Part shown: piece by piece, positions 58,851 through 64,000 of the stretch
How positions within the stretch are numbered: the first letter of the stretch is position 1
How the letters are laid out: every line of letters begins with the position of its first letter
Source of the DNA: Pantoea sp. Mb-10
GTDB lineage: Bacteria > Pseudomonadota > Gammaproteobacteria > Enterobacterales > Enterobacteriaceae
Direction of reading: 5' to 3'
Length of the DNA stretch: 64,000 bases
Assembly: GCF_021272205.1 (NCBI RefSeq)
Contig: NZ_JAJSDX010000008.1
Coordinates: 124,001 to 188,000, forward strand
Notes under the pieces: model-generated
Seen by the model: only the letters and a program-made list of their open reading frames with translations
Database searches by the model: none
What the model was told of the DNA's origin: nothing
Program-made: the position numbers and the translations under genes

Positions 58851-59325
58851 GGCGGACTCCACTCGTACAAAATCGATAAGAATTTAGGCGCTAATAATAG
58901 AAACTGTCTTTTTTGACACAGGCGGTCAGAAAGCGCCTGCGACCGCTATTTGCGGTAGTCTCCGCTGGCGATCGCGGGAAGGATCGTTAGCGGAAGGGCG
59001 GATCATAGCGCAAAGCGGCACAGAGATCTTCCCTTTCTACACAGTTTTGCTGCAATTTATCCACAGGCTGCTCAGGTGCCAATGAGTTTACGCCGTCTGG
59101 CGAAAAAGCAGGCCAGGATCTTGCTGAAAGCGGCAGATTTTACGCTTGCATCGCACTTTTTAATGTGGATCGCGCCGACGCGATCGCAAGAAGATCCTGG
59201 ACGATCCTTGCGCTTTCCTTTATTGCCCGTATAATTCTCCACCCGGCATTGGTTCGTAGGGTCTTGATGCCCGGAATAAGTGGGCTGTATCCGGGTTTTC
59301 CAGGCACTGCGGCAAGCGAAGTAAA
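58851..59325. other. Divergent dnaA-rpmH control region
   Basis: 475 nt without a gene. It holds a DnaA box and GATC sites, and probably the dnaA promoters, which I could not place with confidence. Confidence 0.6.
59057..59065 (+). promoter_or_regulatory. DnaA box
   Basis: TTATCCACA, a perfect match to the consensus high-affinity box. It lies upstream of dnaA, as does the autoregulatory box in E. coli. Confidence 0.85.
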
Positions 59326-59354
59326 TTGACTCTGGACTGTACAATTATTACAAT
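59326..59354 (+). promoter_or_regulatory. Sigma-70 promoter of rpmH operon
   Basis: -35 TTGACT (59326-59331), exactly 17-nt spacer, -10 TACAAT (59349-59354). Predicted transcript leader to rpmH is about 92 nt. Each hexamer has one mismatch to consensus. Confidence 0.8.
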
Positions 59355-59440
59355 CCCGCCTCTTTATTAAAGACACATTGAGGCGTCGGTCCTTTTACTG
59401 GCCAGAAAACGCGTCACCCAGTGAAATTTTTCAAGTTTAG

Positions 59441-59593
<153 letters not shown>

Positions 59594-59608
59594 TAAAAGC
59601 TAACCCTC

Positions 59609-59968
59609 GTGGTTAAGCTCGCATTTCCCAGGGAGTTACGCTTGTTAACTCCCGCTCATTTCACTTTCGTCTTCCAGCAACCTCTTCGGGCTGGCACGCC
59701 GCAAATCACCATCCTCGGCCGCCTAAATTCGCTGGGGCATCCCCGCATCGGTCTTACCGTCGCCAAAAAGCATGTGAAACGCGCGCACGAACGCAACCGG
59801 ATCAAGCGATTGACCCGTGAAAGCTTTCGTCTTCGTCAACACGAACTGCCGGCGATGGATTTTGTGATCGTGGCAAAAAAAGGGATTGCCGACCTTGATA
59901 ACCGTGCGCTGACGGAAGCGTTGGAGAAATTATGGCGTCGTCACTGTCGCCTGGCGCGCGGCTCCTGA
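59609..59968 (+). CDS. rnpA: Ribonuclease P protein component
   Basis: 119 aa with a GTG start, as in E. coli ([17 protein letters not shown]). Protein subunit of RNase P, which with the M1 RNA trims tRNA 5' leaders. RNR-type motif in [19 protein letters not shown]. It overlaps yidD by 37 nt and lies 15 nt after rpmH. Confidence 0.99.
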   Translation: MVKLAFPRELRLLTPAHFTFVFQQPLRAGTPQITILGRLNSLGHPRIGLTVAKKHVKRAHERNRIKRLTRESFRLRQHELPAMDFVIVAKKGIADLDNRALTEALEKLWRRHCRLARGS

Positions 59969-60189
59969 TCGCCTTGATACGCGTTTACCAGCGCGTCATC
60001 AGCCCACTGCTGGGACCCCATTGCCGGTTCCATCCCTCCTGTTCGCAGTATGGGATTGAGGCCTTACGCCGCTTTGGCATCATAAAAGGCAGTTGGTTGA
60101 CGTTAAAACGCGTATTAAAATGCCACCCTTTGAACCCGGGTGGCGACGATCCTGTGCCGCCAAAAACCTTTGATACCAGAGAACATTAA
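59932..60189 (+). CDS. yidD: Membrane protein insertion efficiency factor YidD
   Basis: 85 aa, E. coli length. Amphipathic N-terminal helix ([18 protein letters not shown]), conserved Cys positions in [12 protein letters not shown] and [14 protein letters not shown]. Assists YidC-dependent membrane insertion. Nested start inside rnpA, 2 nt before yidC. Confidence 0.98.
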   Translation: MASSLSPGARLLIALIRVYQRVISPLLGPHCRFHPSCSQYGIEALRRFGIIKGSWLTLKRVLKCHPLNPGGDDPVPPKTFDTREH

Positions 60190-60191
60190 CG

Positions 60192-61838
60192 ATGGATTCG
60201 CAACGCAATCTCTTTCTCATCGCTTTTCTGTTCGTGTCTTTTATGATCTGGCAAGCCTGGCAGACGGACCACGCTCCGCAGCCACAGCAAACTCAGACCA
60301 CGCAGAACACAAGCAGCACAGCGGGTGATGCCGCCACTTCCGGCGTGCCGGCCAGCGGCCAGGGCAAAACGATCACCGTTAAGACAGATGTCCTGTCACT
60401 CAACATCAATACGCGCGGTGGCGATATTGAACAAGCACAGCTGCTGACCTACCCGGACAAGCTGGGTTCTGATGCACCGTTCCAACTGCTGGAAACCACG
60501 CCGGCGTTCGTTTACCAGGCGCAGAGCGGCTTGACCGGTCGTAACGGCCCGGATAACCCGAACAATGGCGCACGCCCGCTCTATACCACTGCTCAGGATC
60601 ACTTTGAGATGGCCGATGGCCAGAGCGAGCTGCGTGTCCCGCTGACCTGGACCGGAGAAAACGGTGTGGTTTACACCAAAACCTTCGTGTTCAAGCGCGG
60701 TGAATTTGCGGTAAACGTTGACTACAACATCAACAATGCCTCTTCGCAGCCGCTGGAAGTGGCGATGTTTGGTCAGCTGAAGCAGACCATTGATCTGCCT
60801 AAGCACCGTGACACCGGCAGCAACAATTTTGCCCTGCACACCTTCCGTGGTGCCGCTTACTCCACCAGCGAGGCAAAATATGAAAAGTATAAGTTCGACA
60901 CCATCGCAGATAACGAGAACCTGAACACCACCACCAGTAACGGCTGGGTGGCGATGCTGCAGCAGTACTTCGCGACGGCGTGGGTACCGCGCACGCAGGG
61001 CAACAACACCCTGTATACCAGCAACCTCGGTAACGGTGTGGCGGCAATTGGTTATAAATCAGCGCCGGTCAGCATTGCGGCGGGCGCCCAGCAAGACCTC
61101 GGCGCGACGCTGTGGGTTGGCCCTGAAATCCAGGACAAGATGGCGGCCATCGCGCCTCACCTCGATCTGACCGTGGATTACGGCTGGCTGTGGTTTATCT
61201 CTCAGCCGCTATTTAAATTGCTGAAATTCCTGCACAGCTTCATCGGTAACTGGGGCTTCTCCATTATCGTGATCACCTTCATCGTGCGTGGCATCATGTA
61301 CCCGCTGACTAAAGCGCAGTACACCTCGATGGCCAAAATGCGCATGCTGCAGCCAAAAATTCAGGCGATGCGTGAACGTCTGGGTGATGACAAGCAGAAG
61401 ATGAGCCAGGAGATGATGGCGCTGTACAAAGCGGAGAAGGTCAACCCGCTGGGCGGCTGTCTGCCACTGGTTATTCAGATGCCTATCTTCCTGGCGCTCT
61501 ACTACATGCTGTCAGGCTCGGTTGAACTGCGTCATGCGCCGTTTATCCTGTGGATTCACGATCTGTCCGCGCAGGATCCGTACTACATCCTGCCGGTGAT
61601 CATGGGCATCACCATGTTCTTCATTCAGAAGATGTCACCGACCACCGTGACCGATCCGATGCAGCAGAAGATCATGACGTACATGCCGGTTATCTTCACC
61701 GTGTTCTTCCTGTGGTTCCCGTCTGGTCTGGTGCTGTACTACATCGTCAGCAACCTGGTGACCATTCTCCAGCAGCAGCTGATTTATCGCGGCCTGGAAA
61801 AACGCGGTCTGCACAGCCGAGAGAAGAAGAAAGCATAA
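60192..61838 (+). CDS. yidC: Membrane protein insertase YidC
   Basis: 548 aa, E. coli length. N-terminal membrane anchor ([18 protein letters not shown]), large periplasmic domain, then the five-helix insertase core with [22 protein letters not shown] (hydrophilic-groove Arg in the first core helix) and the C-terminal KKKA tail. Inserts membrane proteins alone or with SecYEG. Last gene of the rpmH operon, followed by a strong terminator. Confidence 0.99.
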   Translation: MDSQRNLFLIAFLFVSFMIWQAWQTDHAPQPQQTQTTQNTSSTAGDAATSGVPASGQGKTITVKTDVLSLNINTRGGDIEQAQLLTYPDKLGSDAPFQLLETTPAFVYQAQSGLTGRNGPDNPNNGARPLYTTAQDHFEMADGQSELRVPLTWTGENGVVYTKTFVFKRGEFAVNVDYNINNASSQPLEVAMFGQLKQTIDLPKHRDTGSNNFALHTFRGAAYSTSEAKYEKYKFDTIADNENLNTTTSNGWVAMLQQYFATAWVPRTQGNNTLYTSNLGNGVAAIGYKSAPVSIAAGAQQDLGATLWVGPEIQDKMAAIAPHLDLTVDYGWLWFISQPLFKLLKFLHSFIGNWGFSIIVITFIVRGIMYPLTKAQYTSMAKMRMLQPKIQAMRERLGDDKQKMSQEMMALYKAEKVNPLGGCLPLVIQMPIFLALYYMLSGSVELRHAPFILWIHDLSAQDPYYILPVIMGITMFFIQKMSPTTVTDPMQQKIMTYMPVIFTVFFLWFPSGLVLYYIVSNLVTILQQQLIYRGLEKRGLHSREKKKA

Positions 61839-61871
61839 CGCCCCGCACCACGCTGCAGGACGTATAATCAA

Positions 61872-61900
61872 GGGCGACATTTATGTCGCCCCTTTTTTTT
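61872..61900 (+). terminator. Terminator between yidC and mnmE
   Basis: Perfect 9-bp stem GGGCGACAT/ATGTCGCCC with a 2-nt loop, then C and eight Ts. It ends 21 nt before the mnmE ATG. Confidence 0.93.
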
Positions 61901-61921
61901 CACGTAATAGAGAACCACACC

Positions 61922-63286
61922 ATGAGCCACAGCGACACGATCGTTGCCCAAGCTACGCCTCCCGGCCGCGGCGGCGTGGGCATTCTGCGAATTTCCGGCG
62001 CCCGTGCGGCAGACGTCGCGCAGGCGGTATTGGGCAAAGTGCCGAAGCCGCGTTACGCCGACTACCTGCCGTTCAATGATGCGGAAGGCAGCGTGCTGGA
62101 TCAGGGTATCGCGCTGTGGTTCCCTGGCCCCAACTCCTTTACCGGTGAAGATGTGCTGGAACTGCAAGGCCACGGCGGACCGGTGATTCTCGATCTGCTG
62201 CTGAAGCGCATCGTGGCGCTGCCGGGTTTACGCATCGCCCAGCCGGGGGAATTTTCCGAGCGTGCCTTCCTCAATGACAAACTGGACCTGGCGCAGGCAG
62301 AAGCCATCGCCGACCTGATTGATGCCAGCTCAGAGCAGGCCGCGCGCTCGGCCGTGAACTCGCTACAGGGTGCTTTTTCGCTGCGCATCAATACGCTTGT
62401 GGAAGCACTTACTCACCTGCGCATCTATGTGGAAGCAGCGATTGACTTCCCTGATGAGGAGATCGACTTCCTCTCGGACGGCAAAATTGAAGCACAGCTG
62501 AATGCGGTGATCGGCGACCTGAATAACGTCAGGGCTGAAGCGCGTCAGGGCAGCCTGCTGCGCGAGGGGATGAAAGTCGTTATTGCGGGTCGTCCCAATG
62601 CGGGTAAATCCAGCCTGCTGAATGCATTGGCTGGGCGTGAAGCGGCGATTGTCACGGATATTGCGGGCACCACGCGCGATGTGCTGCGCGAGCATATCCA
62701 CATTGATGGCATGCCGCTGCACATTATTGATACGGCTGGCCTGCGTGAAGCCAGTGATGAAGTGGAGCGCATCGGGATTGAGCGCGCGTGGCAAGAGATT
62801 GAGCAGGCCGATCGCGTGCTGTTTATGGTGGACGGCACGACCACCGCCGCCACCGAAGCCGCCGACATATGGCCAGATTTCGTGGCGCGACTGCCGCGCG
62901 AGCTGCCTATCACCGTGGTGCGTAACAAAGCGGACATGACAGGCGAAACGCTCGGCTTAACCGAAGTAAATGGCCACTCACTTCTTCGGCTTTCAGCGCG
63001 GACTGGCGAGGGCGTTGAGACGCTGCGCGACCATCTGAAGCAAAGCATGGGCTTCGCCGGCAATATGGAAGGCGGTTTCCTGGCGCGTCGCCGCCACCTT
63101 CAGGCGTTGGAGCTTGCCGCCACGCATTTAGAACAGGGTAAATCACAGCTGCTCGGCGCATGGGCGGGCGAACTGCTGGCGGAAGAGCTGCGCCTGGCGC
63201 AGCAAGCGCTGAGCGAGATCACCGGCGAGTTCACCTCAGACGATCTGCTGGGCCGGATTTTCTCCAGTTTCTGTATCGGCAAGTAG
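61922..63286 (+). CDS. mnmE: tRNA uridine-5-carboxymethylaminomethyl modification GTPase
   Basis: 454 aa, E. coli length, from ATG 61922 ([18 protein letters not shown]). Dimeric GTPase that with MnmG modifies the wobble uridine of several tRNAs. N-terminal tetrahydrofolate-binding domain, G1 [14 protein letters not shown], switch [19 protein letters not shown] (G4), and the C-terminal FCIGK with its catalytic Cys. Upstream ATG 61883 lies in the terminator stem and is not used. No promoter could be placed with confidence between the yidC terminator and the start. Confidence 0.98.
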   Translation: MSHSDTIVAQATPPGRGGVGILRISGARAADVAQAVLGKVPKPRYADYLPFNDAEGSVLDQGIALWFPGPNSFTGEDVLELQGHGGPVILDLLLKRIVALPGLRIAQPGEFSERAFLNDKLDLAQAEAIADLIDASSEQAARSAVNSLQGAFSLRINTLVEALTHLRIYVEAAIDFPDEEIDFLSDGKIEAQLNAVIGDLNNVRAEARQGSLLREGMKVVIAGRPNAGKSSLLNALAGREAAIVTDIAGTTRDVLREHIHIDGMPLHIIDTAGLREASDEVERIGIERAWQEIEQADRVLFMVDGTTTAATEAADIWPDFVARLPRELPITVVRNKADMTGETLGLTEVNGHSLLRLSARTGEGVETLRDHLKQSMGFAGNMEGGFLARRRHLQALELAATHLEQGKSQLLGAWAGELLAEELRLAQQALSEITGEFTSDDLLGRIFSSFCIGK

Positions 63287-63450
63287 CCCATCCCCGCCGT
63301 TCTCCGCGGCGGGAAACATGCATCTTTGTTATTTTGCGCCCTCTCGTGTTTGCAGTATAACGGTGGAGCGTCGAGGCGAAAGCGCTTCGGCTCACGTCAC
63401 CACTTATACAGAAGAATCAGGCGGATATCGTCGCCAGACAGGAGAAGGAC

Positions 63451-64000
63451 ATGAGTACACCGCTCGACAGTGCGGCGCTGAACGCGCTGTTTAATGACGC
63501 CCGCACCCACAGCCACTGGCAGGAAAAGCCGGTCTCAAAAGATCTGCTGGCGCAGCTCTATCAGCTGACCGCACTCGGCCCAACGTCGGCCAACTGCTCA
63601 CCAGGCCGTTTTGTTTTTGTCACCTCGCAGGCAGGTAAAGAGAAGCTCAAACCCGCTCTCTCTTCAGGCAACGTCGACAAAACAATGTCCGCGCCGGTCA
63701 CGGTCATCGTCGCCTGGGATCCGGAATTTTACGAAGCGCTGCCCACGCTGTTTCCCTTTGGTGACGCCCGCAGCTGGTTTACCAGCAGCCCCGAATTGAC
63801 AAAAGAGACGGCGTTTCGCAATAGCAGCCTGCAGGCGGGTTATCTGATTCTGGCGGCGCGCTCGCTGGGGCTGGATGCCGGCCCGATGTCCGGATTTGAT
63901 CCGGCGAAAGTCAATGCGGCATTTTTCAGTGACAATAAATGGCAGGTTAACGTCTTGATAAATCTGGGTTATGGCGACACAAGCAAACTGCATCCGCGTC
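63451..64000 (+). CDS. RutE-like nitroreductase family protein, 3' partial
   Basis: 183 codons visible of an expected ~196; the gene runs off the right edge. FMN-dependent nitroreductase fold, close to E. coli RutE (malonic semialdehyde reductase): [51 protein letters not shown] and [25 protein letters not shown] precedes the ATG. The rest of a rut operon is not upstream, so this is likely a stand-alone rutE homologue reducing an aldehyde or enone; exact substrate uncertain. The 160-nt gap after mnmE has only a weak GC hairpin (63293-63313) without a T-run. Confidence 0.9.
   Translation, partial: MSTPLDSAALNALFNDARTHSHWQEKPVSKDLLAQLYQLTALGPTSANCSPGRFVFVTSQAGKEKLKPALSSGNVDKTMSAPVTVIVAWDPEFYEALPTLFPFGDARSWFTSSPELTKETAFRNSSLQAGYLILAARSLGLDAGPMSGFDPAKVNAAFFSDNKWQVNVLINLGYGDTSKLHPR

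Overview
The window reads as a GC-rich chromosomal segment of an Enterobacterales bacterium, most likely Erwiniaceae (Pantoea/Erwinia-like). Many proteins are near-identical in length and sequence to Escherichia coli counterparts (GyrB, DnaA, YidC, MnmE, GlyQ, XylFGHR). The blocks glyS-glyQ-wecH-xylBA-xylFGHR, yhjY/tag-yiaD-ghrB, yidA-yidR-yidQ-ibpA and gyrB-recF-dnaN-dnaA/rpmH-rnpA-yidD-yidC-mnmE follow the E. coli order. A single ibpA without ibpB, and fdhD/fdhE without a formate dehydrogenase operon between them, set it apart from E. coli. Species assignment is inference from recall.

Layout. 0-3.6 kb: end of the mannitol operon (mtlA partial, mtlD, mtlR) and yibL. 3.6-10.5 kb: a virK/ybjX-type gene, sodA, a class III aminotransferase divergent from a DeoR-type regulator, fdhD, fdhE and yibF. 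10.6-22.9 kb: glycyl-tRNA synthetase (glyS, glyQ), wecH and the complete xylose system (xylBA, xylFGH, xylR). 22.9-31.6 kb is accessory: a secreted alpha/beta hydrolase, an EpsG-like polymerase gene, a membrane acyltransferase, two regulators with no adjacent target (IdnR-like LacI, ROK), the primosome genes dnaT-dnaC, an unknown membrane protein and yhjY. 31.7-41 kb: tag, yiaD, a LacI regulator, then a 2-ketogluconate (kgu) operon with its own PtxS-like repressor that ends in ghrB, then avtA.

41.3-48.7 kb is the most unusual part. A MocR-type regulator is divergent from a tight six-gene operon: a PP-loop ATPase with two CxxC pairs, an ATP-grasp ligase, a class II glutamine amidotransferase, a 2-oxoglutarate/Fe(II)-type oxygenase, a YeaK/YbaK-type aminoacyl-tRNA editing deacylase and an EamA-type exporter. 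This has the logic of a small-molecule pathway (ligation, amidation or cyclisation, oxidation, self-protection, export), probably an amino-acid-derived antimetabolite. I do not recognise it as a described cluster.

48.7-64 kb is core: ibpA with a sigma-32 promoter and a ROSE-type RNA thermometer, yidQ, yidR, yidA, a Met/Lys/Asp pentapeptide-repeat secreted protein, gyrB, recF, dnaN, dnaA, rpmH, rnpA, yidD, yidC, mnmE and the start of a rutE-like nitroreductase gene. A long imperfect palindrome separates dnaN from recF. No rRNA, tRNA, insertion sequence, prophage or CRISPR array was seen.
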